Below are positions 42,992 through 54,500 of a stretch of DNA of 64,000 nt, in pieces (positions within the stretch are counted from its first letter, which is position 1; the number at the start of each line of letters is the position of its first letter). Under the pieces are notes generated by a model that had not been told where the DNA came from, ran no database searches, and worked only from the letters and a program-made list of their open reading frames with translations. The position numbers and the translations under genes are program-made. The stretch comes from Agromyces rhizosphaerae (GTDB lineage: Bacteria; Actinomycetota; Actinomycetes; Actinomycetales; Microbacteriaceae): contig NZ_BSDP01000001.1 of the NCBI RefSeq assembly GCF_027925245.1, positions 2,914,001 to 2,978,000 on the forward strand. Reading direction: 5' to 3'.

Positions 42992-43127
42992 GTCACTTTT
43001 CAGGAGCGGTGGCGACTGCCGCGTCGCATCGGTGCGGCGGGGTCCTCGGTGGCGCCGGATGCGTGCGGAATCGGTCCAGCAGCGACCAGTCGTTGCGCCG
43101 GCGCGCCGCGGGTTCCTGAAAAGCGAC
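42992..43127. repeat. 136-bp element with 14-bp imperfect terminal inverted repeats
   Basis: GTCACTTTTCAGGA (42992-43005) is found inverted as TCCTGAAAAGCGAC (43114-43127), one mismatch in 14. It lies between the convergent yhgE and isomerase genes. The inside has further GC-rich inverted stretches but no gene. It could be a large bidirectional terminator or a small non-coding mobile element (MITE-like). Confidence 0.5.
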
Positions 43128-43139
43128 GGGTCTCCCGCG

Positions 43140-43958
43140 TCAGGCGGGGTCGGGAACCGGCTCGGATGCCACGGCGGTGTGCTCGCGCGCGAAGTCGAGG
43201 GTCTCGCGCAGCAGCTGCATCCGCTCGTCCTCGTTCCGGGCCTTGCGGGTGTTGACTTCCGCCGCGATCTGTCCGTCCCAGCCCGCGTCCGCGAGATCGC
43301 GCAGCGTCTCGGCGACCGGCTGCGTGCCGCGGCCCGGCAGCAGGTGCTCGTCGAAGATGCGGCCGTCGTCGCTGCTGCCCGAGCCGTCGCACAGGTGGAT
43401 GTGGCGCAGGCGCCCGCCCACCTCGCGGGCGAACTCGCGCGAGTCGACGCCCGCGAGCGAGGCGTGCGAGAAGTCGAGCGTGATCGCGTCGCAGTCCATC
43501 GCCCGGGGATCGGGCCCCGGCGCGTAGGCCTTCATGTTCCGCCCCGCGACGCGCCACGGGAACATGTTCTCCACGGCGATGTGCACGCCGTACTCCTCGG
43601 AGGTCTCGCGGACGATCTGGAGGAACTGCTCGGCGTAGCCCGCCTGCCAGCGGAAGGGCGGATGCACCACCACGGTGTCCGCCCCGGTGTCCCGCGCGAG
43701 CGCGGCCGTGCGCTCGAGTTTCACCCGGGGGTCGCGCCCCCACACGAAGTGCGTGAGCAGCAGCACGGGCGCGTGGATCGACATGACCGGCAGCCCGTGC
43801 GCGTCGGCGAGTGCGAGCAGCGCGGCGGCATCCTGCGTGGTCTCCTCCTGCGTGACCATGATCTCGATGCCGTCGAAGCCGACCTCGGCGGCCTCGCGGA
43901 ATGCGGCCGCGGGCGGGAGAGGGTAGACGCACGTGGTGCTCATGCCGATCGGGATCAT
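43140..43958 (-). CDS. Sugar phosphate isomerase/epimerase-like TIM-barrel protein
   Basis: This encodes 272 residues from ATG 43958 (ATG 43943 is an alternative). The barrel has EVGFDGIEIMVTQEE, VMSIHAPV, VVHPPFRWQAGYAE, VAVENMFP-type HIAVENMF, LDFSHASLAG, HIHLCDGSGSSD and a late IAAEVNTRKA. The Glu-Asp-His-Glu set typical of the xylose isomerase-like (AP endonuclease 2) superfamily metal site is visible. The substrate is unknown; IolE/IolH or hydroxypyruvate-isomerase-type functions are possible. It is divergent from otsAB. Confidence 0.75.
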   Translation of the reverse strand: MIPIGMSTTCVYPLPPAAAFREAAEVGFDGIEIMVTQEETTQDAAALLALADAHGLPVMSIHAPVLLLTHFVWGRDPRVKLERTAALARDTGADTVVVHPPFRWQAGYAEQFLQIVRETSEEYGVHIAVENMFPWRVAGRNMKAYAPGPDPRAMDCDAITLDFSHASLAGVDSREFAREVGGRLRHIHLCDGSGSSDDGRIFDEHLLPGRGTQPVAETLRDLADAGWDGQIAAEVNTRKARNEDERMQLLRETLDFAREHTAVASEPVPDPA

Positions 43959-44040
43959 CAGCCGCAGTGTGGCAGGTCCGTGTGAACGGCGTGTGACGCC
44001 CGGGCGCACGCGTGGAGAAGCTGCGCGAACGGCCGACTGT

Positions 44041-44046
44041 TAGCCT
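44041..44046 (+). promoter_or_regulatory. -10 box for the trehalose gene
   Basis: TAGCCT lies about 50 bases before GTG 44098, which has its own ribosome site GGAAGGA, so this mRNA has a leader. Confidence 0.4.
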
Positions 44047-44097
44047 GTGGGCGAAGTCACGAGGCGGTTCGACGAGCCGCGCGGAAGGAACACCTGC

Positions 44098-46308
44098 GTG
44101 AACCAGCAGCCCGACCAGACCCATCCCGACGACGTGTACTCGATGGTCATCGTGTCGAACCGGCTGCCGGTCGACTACGACGAGCAGCCTGACGGCACGC
44201 CGGGGTGGAAGACCTCGCCGGGCGGACTGGTCACCGCGCTCGAGCCCATCATGCGGGCCGCCGACGGCGCCTGGGTCGGCTGGGCCGGCGTCGCCGACCG
44301 CGAGTTCGCGCCCTTCGAGAACGACGGCATCTCGATCGTGCCCGTGCCGCTCAGCGAGGACGAGATCCAGGAGTACTACGAGGGCTTCTCGAACGACACC
44401 CTCTGGCCGCTCTACCACGACGTCATCGCGCCGCCCACGTACCACCGCGAGTGGTGGGACGCGTACGTGCGGGTCAACCGCCGCTTCGCCGAGGCCGCCG
44501 CGCGCGCCGCCGACGAGGGCGCGACCGTGTGGGTGCAGGACTACCAGCTGCAGCTCGTGCCGAAGATGCTGCGCGAGACGCGGCCCGACCTCGTGATCGG
44601 GTTCTTCAACCACATTCCGTTCCCCGCATACGGCATCTACTCGCAGCTGCCGTGGCGACGGCAGGTGATCGAGGGCCTCCTCGGCGCCGACGTCATCGGG
44701 TTCCAGCGACAGGCCGACGCGGGCAACTTCCAGCGGGCGGTGCGCCGGCTGTACGGCTACACGACCCGCGGCGCGGTCGTCGAGGTGCCCGAGGGCGACG
44801 ACGTGCGCCGGGTGATCGCCCGCCACTTCCCGATCTCGATCGACGCCGAGGGCTTCGAGCAGCTCGCGCGGCGCCCCGACGTGCAGGCGCGCGCGAAGGA
44901 GATCCGCGAGGGCCTCGGCAACCCGAAGACCGTGATGCTCGGCGTCGACCGGCTCGACTACACGAAGGGCATCCGGCACCGGCTGAAGGCGTTCGGCGAG
45001 CTGCTGCGCGACGGCCGGCTGAGCGTGTCGGATGCCTCGCTGGTGCAGGTCGCGAGCCCGTCGCGCGAGCGCGTCGAGACCTATCGCCAGCTCCGCGACG
45101 AGATCGAGCTGACCGTGGGCCGGCTGAACGGCGACTACTCCACCATCAGCCACCAGGCGATCGCGTACCTGCACCACGGCTACCCGCGCGAGGAGATGGC
45201 GGCGCTCTACCTGGCCGCCGACGTGATGCTCGTGACTGCGCTGCGCGACGGCATGAACCTCGTCGCGAAGGAGTACGTCGCCTCGCGCTTCGACGAGGAC
45301 GGCGTGCTCGTGCTCAGCGAGTTCGCCGGCGCCGCCGACGAGCTGCGCCAGTCGGTGCTCGTCAACCCGCACGACATCGAGGGGCTGAAGGACGCGATGG
45401 TGGCCGCGGCCGAGATGCCGCGCAAGGAGCGGGCGAGGCGGATGCGGGCGCTGCGACGCCGCGTGCGCGACTACGACGTGGCCCGCTGGTCCGCCGACTT
45501 CCTCGAGACCCTCACGGGCAACGCGACGATCCGCCCCGGCGTGCGCGACGACCTCGGCCGGGCGCTCGCGCGCCTCGCGGCCACCGAGCGGCTGCTGGTC
45601 GCCCTCGACTTCGACGGCACGCTCGCGCCGCACGTCGACGTGCCCGACGACGCCCGCGCCTCGGACGGGGCCAAGCGATCGATCGAGCGACTCCTCGAGG
45701 CGAAGGACACCGCGGTGGCATACGTCTCGGGGCGCGCGATCGACAGCCTCCGGCACGTCTCCGACCCGCACGACGACGTGCTGCTCGCCGGCTCGCACGG
45801 CGTGGAGCTGCAGTTCGCAGGCGGCGAGGGCGCGCTCGACCTCCACGAGACGGAGATCGCCGACCTGCACGCGCTCTCGAAGATCCTGGACGAGGTGGTC
45901 GACTCCGCACCCGGCGCCTGGGTCGAGCGCAAGCCCGCGGGCCTCGCACTGCACACGCGCAAGCTCAGCACCTCGGCGGGGGAGAAGGCGCAGCGCGCCG
46001 CCCGCACGAAGGTGAAGCAGGAGCTGCCCGAGCTCACGCTCCGCGAGGGCAAGAACGTGCTGGAGTTCGCCGTGCGGTCGAGCACCAAGGGCGACGCGAT
46101 CGCCCGGCTGCGCCAGCACACCGGTGCGACCGCGGTGCTCTACGTGGGCGACGACGTGACCGACGAGGACGGCTTCGCCGCGCTCGAGCCGGGCGACGTC
46201 GGGGTGAAGGTCGGCCAGGGACGCACGTTCGCCCGGTACCGCGTGCGCGGCACCGATGACGTCGACCGCCTGCTCGAGATGCTCGCCGAGCTCCGCGCCG
46301 CGCGCTGA
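44098..46308 (+). CDS. Bifunctional trehalose-6-phosphate synthase/phosphatase (OtsA-OtsB fusion)
   Basis: This encodes 736 residues from GTG 44098. The OtsA part (about 15-490) makes trehalose-6-phosphate from UDP- or other nucleotide-glucose and glucose-6-phosphate: [37 protein letters not shown], and [12 protein letters not shown]. The OtsB part (about 498-736) removes the phosphate: [11 protein letters not shown] with Asp504 and Asp506, and [12 protein letters not shown] single chain with both activities is usual in fungi and plants and rarer in bacteria, where otsA and otsB are mostly separate genes. Product: trehalose, a stress protectant and mycolate/glycolipid precursor. Confidence 0.93.
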   Translation: MNQQPDQTHPDDVYSMVIVSNRLPVDYDEQPDGTPGWKTSPGGLVTALEPIMRAADGAWVGWAGVADREFAPFENDGISIVPVPLSEDEIQEYYEGFSNDTLWPLYHDVIAPPTYHREWWDAYVRVNRRFAEAAARAADEGATVWVQDYQLQLVPKMLRETRPDLVIGFFNHIPFPAYGIYSQLPWRRQVIEGLLGADVIGFQRQADAGNFQRAVRRLYGYTTRGAVVEVPEGDDVRRVIARHFPISIDAEGFEQLARRPDVQARAKEIREGLGNPKTVMLGVDRLDYTKGIRHRLKAFGELLRDGRLSVSDASLVQVASPSRERVETYRQLRDEIELTVGRLNGDYSTISHQAIAYLHHGYPREEMAALYLAADVMLVTALRDGMNLVAKEYVASRFDEDGVLVLSEFAGAADELRQSVLVNPHDIEGLKDAMVAAAEMPRKERARRMRALRRRVRDYDVARWSADFLETLTGNATIRPGVRDDLGRALARLAATERLLVALDFDGTLAPHVDVPDDARASDGAKRSIERLLEAKDTAVAYVSGRAIDSLRHVSDPHDDVLLAGSHGVELQFAGGEGALDLHETEIADLHALSKILDEVVDSAPGAWVERKPAGLALHTRKLSTSAGEKAQRAARTKVKQELPELTLREGKNVLEFAVRSSTKGDAIARLRQHTGATAVLYVGDDVTDEDGFAALEPGDVGVKVGQGRTFARYRVRGTDDVDRLLEMLAELRAAR

Positions 46309-46347
46309 GGCCGCGGGCGGGCGCGATTCGAGGCATCCGCTGGGCAA

Positions 46348-46353
46348 TAGACT
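46348..46353 (+). promoter_or_regulatory. -10 box for ilvD (leaderless type)
   Basis: TAGACT ends 6 bases before ATG 46360, with no ribosome site between. Confidence 0.55.
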
Positions 46354-46359
46354 GCCTGC

Positions 46360-48051
46360 ATGCCTCACGATCCGAAGCCGCGTAGTCGCGTCGTCACCGA
46401 CGGTATCGAAGCCACGACCTCCCGGGGCATGCTCCGCGCGGTCGGCATGGGGGACGCCGACTGGGACAAGCCGCAGGTCGGCATCGCCAGCTCGTGGAAC
46501 GAGATCACGCCCTGCAACCTCTCGCTCGGCCGCCTCGCGCAGGCCGCGAAGGAGGGCGTGCACGCCGGCGGCGGCTACCCGCTGCAGTTCGGCACCGTGT
46601 CCGTCTCCGACGGCATCTCGATGGGCCACGAGGGCATGCACTTCTCGCTCGTCTCGCGCGAGGTCATCGCCGACTCTGTCGAGGTCGTCATGCAGGCCGA
46701 GCGCCTCGACGGCTCGGTGCTGCTCGCCGGCTGCGACAAGTCGATCCCGGGCATGCTCATGGCCGCGGCGCGCCTCGACCTGGCATCCGTGTTCCTCTAC
46801 GCCGGTTCGATCGCGCCCGGCTGGGTGCGCCTGTCGGACGGCACCGAGAAGGACATCACGATCATCGACTCGTTCGAGGCCGTCGGCGCCGTCAAGGCGG
46901 GCAAGATGAGCGAGGCCGACGCCAAGCGCATCGAGTGCGCCTTCGCGCCCGGCGAGGGCGCCTGCGGCGGCATGTACACCGCGAACACCATGGCCTCCGT
47001 GGCCGAGGCGCTCGGGCTGAGCCTCCCCGGCTCCGCGTCGCCGCCCTCGGCCGACCGGCGCCGCGACTACTTCGCCCACCGCTCGGGCGAGGCCGTCGTC
47101 GAGATGCTGAAGCAGGGCATCACCGCGCGGCAGATCCTCACCAAGGAGGCGTTCGAGAACGCCATCGCGGTGGGCATGGCGCTCGGCGGCTCGACCAACA
47201 TCGTGCTCCACCTGCTCGCGATCGCCCGCGAGGCCGACGTCGAGCTCACGCTCGCCGACTTCAACCGCATCGGGTCGAAGGTGCCGCACATCGGCGACCT
47301 GAAGCCGTTCGGCAAGTACGTGATGAACGACGTGGACCGCCGTGGCGGCCTGCCCGTGCTCATGAAGGCGCTGCTCGACGCCGGGCTCATGCACGGCGAC
47401 GCGCTCACGGTCACCGGCAAGACGCTCGCCGAGAACCTCGCCGAGATGGACATCGAGCCGCTCGACGGCGAGGTGCTCCGCTCGCTCGACGACCCGATCC
47501 ACGAGACCGGCGGGCTGACGATCCTGCACGGCTCGATGGCGCCCGACGGTGCGGTCGTGAAGACGGCCGGCTTCGACGCGGCGACGTTCGAGGGGCCCGC
47601 CCGCGTGTTCGAGCGCGAGCGCGCCGCGATGGACGCGCTCACCGAGGGGCAGATCTCGGCCGGCGACGTCGTGGTCATCCGCTACGAGGGCCCGAAGGGC
47701 GGCCCCGGCATGCGCGAGATGCTCGCGATCACCGCCGCCATCAAGGGCGCCGGGCTCGGAAAAGATGTACTACTCTTGACGGACGGCAGATTCTCAGGCG
47801 GCACAACCGGCCTGTGCATCGGCCACGTAGCACCCGAAGCGGTCGACGCAGGTCCGATCGCCTTCGTGCGCGATGGTGATCTGATACGGGTCGATATCGC
47901 AGCTCGCAGCATCGACCTACTGGTCGACGACGCAGAGCTGGCAGCCCGCCGCGACGGCTGGGCACCGCTTCCCCCGCGCTATACCCGTGGCGTCCTCGCG
48001 AAGTACTCCAAGCTCGTGCGCTCCGCCTCCGAAGGCGCGACCACGGGCTGA
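46360..48051 (+). CDS. ilvD: Dihydroxy-acid dehydratase
   Basis: IlvD carries out the third common step of valine/isoleucine synthesis. The 563-residue protein has the Fe-S ligands Cys52 (TPCN), Cys125 (GCDKSIPGM) and Cys202 ([10 protein letters not shown]) and ends with the usual VLAKYSKLV. One stretch is odd: from about 47757 to 47960 (residues 467-535) the codons switch to AAA, GTA, CTA, TTG, AGA, TCA, ACA and ATA, which are almost absent elsewhere in the window, while the protein remains normal. This looks like a recombined segment. It starts the ilvD-B-N-C cluster; ilvB follows after 45 bases. Confidence 0.95.
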   Translation: MPHDPKPRSRVVTDGIEATTSRGMLRAVGMGDADWDKPQVGIASSWNEITPCNLSLGRLAQAAKEGVHAGGGYPLQFGTVSVSDGISMGHEGMHFSLVSREVIADSVEVVMQAERLDGSVLLAGCDKSIPGMLMAAARLDLASVFLYAGSIAPGWVRLSDGTEKDITIIDSFEAVGAVKAGKMSEADAKRIECAFAPGEGACGGMYTANTMASVAEALGLSLPGSASPPSADRRRDYFAHRSGEAVVEMLKQGITARQILTKEAFENAIAVGMALGGSTNIVLHLLAIAREADVELTLADFNRIGSKVPHIGDLKPFGKYVMNDVDRRGGLPVLMKALLDAGLMHGDALTVTGKTLAENLAEMDIEPLDGEVLRSLDDPIHETGGLTILHGSMAPDGAVVKTAGFDAATFEGPARVFERERAAMDALTEGQISAGDVVVIRYEGPKGGPGMREMLAITAAIKGAGLGKDVLLLTDGRFSGGTTGLCIGHVAPEAVDAGPIAFVRDGDLIRVDIAARSIDLLVDDAELAARRDGWAPLPPRYTRGVLAKYSKLVRSASEGATTG

Positions 48052-48096
48052 GTCTCGCTCGCACCCGCACGCACTCGCATCAGAACAGGAATTCGC

Positions 48097-49893
48097 ATGT
48101 CCACGGACTCGACCACCGTGCCCACGCCAGCCGCCGCCAGACCAGCGGCGCCCGAGACGATGACCGGCGCCCAGGCGGTCGTCCGGTCGCTCGAGAAGCT
48201 CGGCATCCGCGACGTCTTCGGCCTGCCCGGCGGCGCCATCCTCCCCGTCTACGACCCGCTGCTCGACGCGCCCGACATCAACCACATCCTCGTGCGCCAC
48301 GAGCAGGGCGCCGGCCACGCGGCCGAGGGCTACGCGTCGGCGACCGGCAAGGTCGGCGTCGCGATCGCCACCTCCGGCCCGGGCGCCACGAACCTCGTGA
48401 CCGCGATCGCCGACGCGCACATGGACTCGGTGCCGCTGCTCGCGATCACCGGCCAGGTGTTCTCGAACCTGATGGGCACGGATGCCTTCCAGGAGGCCGA
48501 CATCGTCGGCATCACCATGCCCGTGACGAAGCACTCGTTCCTGGTCAAGCGCGCCGAGGAGATTCCCGCGACCATCGCGGCCGCGTACCACATCGCCTCG
48601 ACCGGCCGGCCCGGCCCGGTGCTCGTGGACATCACCAAGGACGCCCAGCAGGACACGCTCGAGTTCAGCTGGCCGCCGAAGATGGACCTGCCCGGGTACC
48701 GCCCGATCACGCGCGCGCACGGCAAGCAGGTGCAGGCCGCGGCGCAGTTGCTCGCCGAGGCGAAGAAGCCGGTGCTGTACGTCGGCGGCGGCGTGATCCG
48801 CGGTCGCGCGTCGGAGGAGCTGATCGAGCTCGCCGAGACGACGAACGCCGCGGTCGTGACCACGCTCATGGCGCGCGGCGCGTTCCCCGACTCGCACCGG
48901 CAGCAGCTCGGCATGCCCGGCATGCACGGCACCGTTCCCGCGGTGCTCGCGCTGCAGGAGGCCGACCTGCTCATCGCCCTCGGCGCGCGCTTCGACGACC
49001 GAGTGACCGGCAAGGCGGCCCTGTTCGCGCAGAACGCGAAGGTCGTGCACGTCGACATCGACCCGGCCGAGATCTCGAAGATCCGCACCGCCGACGTGCC
49101 CATCGTGGGCGACGTCAAGGAGGTCATCACCGAGCTGACCGCGGCGTACCGGGCCGTGGCATCCGATGTCGACCTCGGCGAGTGGTGGACCTACCTCGAC
49201 GGGCTCCGCGACGAGTTCCCGCTGGGCTACACGCCCACGAGCGACGGGCTGCTCGCGCCGCAGTACGTCATCGAGCGCATCGGCGCCCTGAGCGGACCCG
49301 AGGCCGTGTACGCGGCGGGCGTGGGCCAGCACCAGATGTGGGCGGCGCAGTTCATCAAGTACGAGCGCCCGAACTCGTGGCTGAACTCCGGCGGCGCAGG
49401 CACCATGGGCTACTCGGTTCCCGCGGCGATGGGCGCCAAGGTGGCCGAGCCCGAGCGCGTGGTGTGGGCGATCGACGGCGACGGATGCTTCCAGATGACG
49501 AACCAGGAGCTCGCGACCTGCGTCATCAACGACATCCCGATCAAGGTCGCGGTGATCAACAACTCGTCGCTCGGCATGGTGCGGCAGTGGCAGACGCTGT
49601 TCTACGACGGCCGCTACTCGAACACCGACCTGAACACGGGCCACGACACCCGCCGCGTGCCCGACTTCGTGAAGCTCGCCGAGGCGTACGGCGCCCTCGG
49701 CATCCGCGTCGAGAAGGAGGACGAGGTCGACGCCGCCATCAAGCTCGCCCTCGAGACGAACGACCGGCCGGTCGTGATCGACTTCGTCGTGAGCGCCGAC
49801 GCGATGGTGTGGCCGATGGTGCCGCAGGGCGTCTCGAACTCCTTCGTGCAGTACGCACGCGACCACAGCCCGGCCTTCAACCAGGAGATCTAG
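48097..49893 (+). CDS. ilvB: Acetolactate synthase large subunit
   Basis: IlvB joins two pyruvates (or pyruvate and 2-oxobutyrate) with thiamine diphosphate, the first committed step of branched-chain amino acid synthesis. The 598-residue protein shows [29 protein letters not shown] with the catalytic Glu, and the thiamine-binding region [13 protein letters not shown] plus [13 protein letters not shown]. The FAD-binding middle is present. AGGAATTC precedes the ATG. The regulatory subunit gene follows 3 bases later, so they are made together. Confidence 0.96.
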   Translation: MSTDSTTVPTPAAARPAAPETMTGAQAVVRSLEKLGIRDVFGLPGGAILPVYDPLLDAPDINHILVRHEQGAGHAAEGYASATGKVGVAIATSGPGATNLVTAIADAHMDSVPLLAITGQVFSNLMGTDAFQEADIVGITMPVTKHSFLVKRAEEIPATIAAAYHIASTGRPGPVLVDITKDAQQDTLEFSWPPKMDLPGYRPITRAHGKQVQAAAQLLAEAKKPVLYVGGGVIRGRASEELIELAETTNAAVVTTLMARGAFPDSHRQQLGMPGMHGTVPAVLALQEADLLIALGARFDDRVTGKAALFAQNAKVVHVDIDPAEISKIRTADVPIVGDVKEVITELTAAYRAVASDVDLGEWWTYLDGLRDEFPLGYTPTSDGLLAPQYVIERIGALSGPEAVYAAGVGQHQMWAAQFIKYERPNSWLNSGGAGTMGYSVPAAMGAKVAEPERVVWAIDGDGCFQMTNQELATCVINDIPIKVAVINNSSLGMVRQWQTLFYDGRYSNTDLNTGHDTRRVPDFVKLAEAYGALGIRVEKEDEVDAAIKLALETNDRPVVIDFVVSADAMVWPMVPQGVSNSFVQYARDHSPAFNQEI

Positions 49894-49896
49894 CAG

Positions 49897-50403
49897 ATGT
49901 CACACGTGCTCTCCCTCCTCGTCGAGGACAAGCCCGGACTGCTCACCCGCGTGGCGGGACTGTTCGCCCGTCGCGGCTTCAACATCGAGTCGCTCGCCGT
50001 CGGTCACTCCGAGATCGAGGGGCTCTCGCGCATCACCGTGGTGGTGGACGTCGAGGACCTCCCGCTCGAGCAGGTGACCAAGCAGCTCAACAAGCTCGTG
50101 AACGTCATCAAGATCGTCGAGCTCGACCCGAGCCAGTCGGTGCACCGCGAGCACCTGCTGATCAAGGTGCGCGTCGACAACACGACGCGTTCGCAGGTGC
50201 TCGAGGCGGTGAACCTCTTCCGGGCGCGCGTCGTCGACGTGGCGACCGACGCGCTCGTGATCGAGGTGACCGGCGACTCGGGCAAGACCAACGCGTTCCT
50301 CAAGGTGCTCGAGCCCTACGGCATCAAGGAGATCGCACAGTCGGGCCTGCTCGCCATCGGGCGCGGCTCGAAGTCGATCACCGACCGCGTCTTCAAGAAC
50401 TAG
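49897..50403 (+). CDS. ilvN: Acetolactate synthase small (regulatory) subunit
   Basis: This encodes 168 residues. It has the N-terminal ACT domain (SHVLSLLVEDKPGLLTRVAG, GFNIESLAVG) that binds valine for feedback inhibition, and the C-terminal domain (DNTTRSQVLEAVNLFRARVV) that activates IlvB. Its start lies 3 bases after the ilvB stop. Length is normal. Confidence 0.96.
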   Translation: MSHVLSLLVEDKPGLLTRVAGLFARRGFNIESLAVGHSEIEGLSRITVVVDVEDLPLEQVTKQLNKLVNVIKIVELDPSQSVHREHLLIKVRVDNTTRSQVLEAVNLFRARVVDVATDALVIEVTGDSGKTNAFLKVLEPYGIKEIAQSGLLAIGRGSKSITDRVFKN

Positions 50404-51483
<1,080 letters not shown>

Positions 51484-51499
51484 TACGCCGCATCCGCTC

Positions 51500-51540
51500 A
51501 CGAGGGCGCCCCCGCACATCGCGTGCGGGGGCGCTCTCGT
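51500..51540. terminator. Strong bidirectional terminator after ilvC
   Basis: ACGAGGGCGCCCCCGCAC (51500-51517) pairs with 51523-51540 over 18 bp with a single G-U, loop of 5 bases. It separates the convergent ilvC and SARP-STAND genes. Confidence 0.85.
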
Positions 51541-51548
51541 CGTTGGCG

Positions 51549-54500
51549 TCAGTCGGACGCCTCGATCGCCCCCGTGACGTCGGCGCAGGTGGCGACGTAC
51601 GGCTCGTCGCCGAAGTAGGTCGACCACTCGAGCTCGGTGAGGTCGCGGCCGACCATGCGGCAGGCGGCGTCGCGCATCGGCTCGGTGGCGATGTCCCAGA
51701 TGAGCACGCCCTCCGCGGCGTTGGTGGCGAGCATCGTGCCGTCCCGGCTGATGAAGCCCGACGGCCACCACACGTTGGGGCCGCCCGGCATGAGGATCTC
51801 GTCGCCGAGCCGGCGAGCGTCGTCGAGATCGTAGAGCGTGATGGACTGGTCCCATCCCGAAGTGAGCAGCGTGCGGCCGTCGGCGCTGACCTCCATGTGG
51901 AGTGGTGCCACGCCCGACTTCGGAAGCGAGTGCAGCGGCTCGAGGTCGCCCGTGCTGCGATTCAGCCGCGATGCGCTCGCGCTCAGCGCGTCGCCGTTCG
52001 GCAGCCCGACCACGTCGACGTCGTCCTCGAGCCCGCGCGCGAGTTCCTCGCCGGTCTCGATGTCGTAGACCGACGTGAACGAACGGCCGAGCGATTCGTC
52101 CCACCAGGTCAGCGTCATGCGCCCGCTGTCGCCGAGCTCGGCGTGGTCCATGGCGTCGATGAGCGGGTTGACCTCGGTCTCGATGAGCGGACCCGTCGCG
52201 CCCGTCTCCGGGTCGATCAGCATCATGCCCGCCTGCGTGACCGCGAAGACGTGCGGTCCGCCGCGCTCCGCCGGGATCCACCAGCCGCCGCCGGCCGACC
52301 CCGGCATGTCGATCACCCGAGTCTCGTCGGAGCCGACGTCCTGCAGGTAGCGGTCGCCGATGCCGGTCTCGGAGACCGCGACCGTCTCGTCGGTCACCCA
52401 GAGCATCTCGTACGCTGGTGCGCCGACCCCCTCGTCGGCGGCGATGTCCCAGAGCTGCATGTCGTCCACGGTCTCCACCAGTGGTGGGGGCGCCGGTGCG
52501 GTGATCAGCATCGTGTCGTCCATGCCGAACCCGCCGATCGTGATCCGGTCCTCCGCGATCGCCCGCGTGATCGACGGCCGTCCGTCGATCCGCCAGACGA
52601 GCGCGGCGGCCGGGGACCGCGAGGTGAACGTCACGATCTCGTCGCCGTCGCCCACGACGTCGATGCCGCGGTTCCAGTCGGAGAGCGTGTCGAGACTCGC
52701 GCCGGTCGGCAGGCCGGTGTCGAGCTCGAACGCCCGCACGAGCCCCACGCCGTTGTTGCACACGAGCACGACGTCCGGCACGACCGCCGCGTTCACGCAG
52801 CGCATCTCGCTCGCCTGGCGTCGCCAGAGCTCCTCGCCGGTCTCGAGGTCGACCTTCACGACGCCCTCGTCTCCGCTCGCGATGAGCCCGCCCTCACCGT
52901 CGGGAACGAGGGTGAGATGGGCGTACCCGTACGGCACCTGCCCGAGCATGCCGACCGGGTCCAGCGTCTCCGCGTCGTAGATGCCGATGCCGTCGTCGCC
53001 CGTGGTGTAGAGCCGATCGTCGACCAGTGCGACGCCGTTCGTCCGGATGACCGCCGCCTCGAATTCGTCGGGGTCGTGCTCGACCAGCTGGGTGATCTCG
53101 CCGGTCTCCAAGTCGATCCAGCCCGGGTCCCCGGTGATCGAGTGGCCGAAGTACGCGCGCGACCCGTCCTCGGTGAGGACGGGGATCTGCCCGGTGCGGT
53201 CGTCATAGGTGACGGTCGGGAACGGCTGCGTCCCGGTCGCGAGATCGATGACGACGAAGTGGTTCTTGCAGCAACTCGGCTCGTCCGGCCGCCGCATCTC
53301 GCCGGTCTGGATGAGCGCCGTGGACCCGTCGCCGCTCACGAACACGTCCCGCTCGAAGTAGAAGTTCACGGGTGGCAGCTCCACGTCGAACTCGCGCAGC
53401 GTCTCGCCGGTGTCGAGGTCGATCACGCGTATCGACGCGGGCTCGGTCGGGGCTTCCGCCGTCTCCGCGTCGGTCAGCTCGTCCTCCACGATGAGGGCGG
53501 TGCGGGTGCCCGGCACCGCCGCGCTGAACGCGCGCGTGCCCTCGCCGATCCAGTGCCGGGCGACCAGGCCGTCGCCGCCGGTCAGGTTGCCGAGGAGTGC
53601 GGAACGCGCGCGTGCATCGTCGGGCCAGCGGCGATACAGCTCGGCGGCGAGCAGCGCGGCCACGTCGCGGTCGCTGTCGCGGATGGCGAGGGACGTGGCG
53701 GCGAGCGCCTCGATGGTCGCCTCTTCGGCGGCGGCGGATGCCTCGGAGCCGCGCACGACCGCGATGCCGCCCGAGACCACGGCGACGAGCAGCAGTACGG
53801 CTGCGGCGATGAGCGCGCTGCGCAGCCACCGGTTGCGCGTGCGGTCCCGCACCGATCGGGCCTCCAGTTCGCGGAGCTCCGCCTCGTTCCGAGCGATCGA
53901 TGCGTCGAGGTAGGCGGACTCGACGGGCGTGAGGTCGGGCTGCGCGCCCTCGCGCCACTCGGTGGCGCCGTGCAGGCGGGCGCCGCGCAGCAGGTCGTCG
54001 TCGGGGCGGCCCGCAGCATCCCAGGCGGCGGCGGCGACCTCGACCTGGCGGAGGATGCGCGCGTTCGCGGCGTCCTCGGTCAGCCATCCGTCCAGCCGCG
54101 GCCAGGTCGTGCCGACCGCCTCGTGCGCGATGATCGCGGCGTCGCCGTCGATCGTCACCAGGCGCGCGTGCACGAGCCCCTCGACGACCGCGCGACGCTG
54201 CGGGTTCGTGCTGAGCGTGGCGAGCGGCACGCGCCGACGCACGGTCATCCCCTCGGGCGTGCGCTCGACCAGGCGCATCATGAGCGATCTGCAGACCTCC
54301 TGGCGGGCGGGGGAGAGGCCCTGGAACACCTGCTCCGCCGACTGCGCGATGGCGCCCGCGATACCGCCCGACGTCTCGTAGCCGTCGACCGTGAGCGTCG
54401 CGCCCTCGCGCCTGGTCCAGGTGGCGACCAGCGCGTGCGAGAGCGGCGGGAGGATGCCCGGTCGATCACCCGCGTCGCGCAGGATCACCTCGACGAGCCC

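Noticed and set aside
43000..47529. A 1509-codon minus-strand open frame
   Set aside because: It is antisense to otsAB and ilvD, which have complete motifs; it is a composition shadow.
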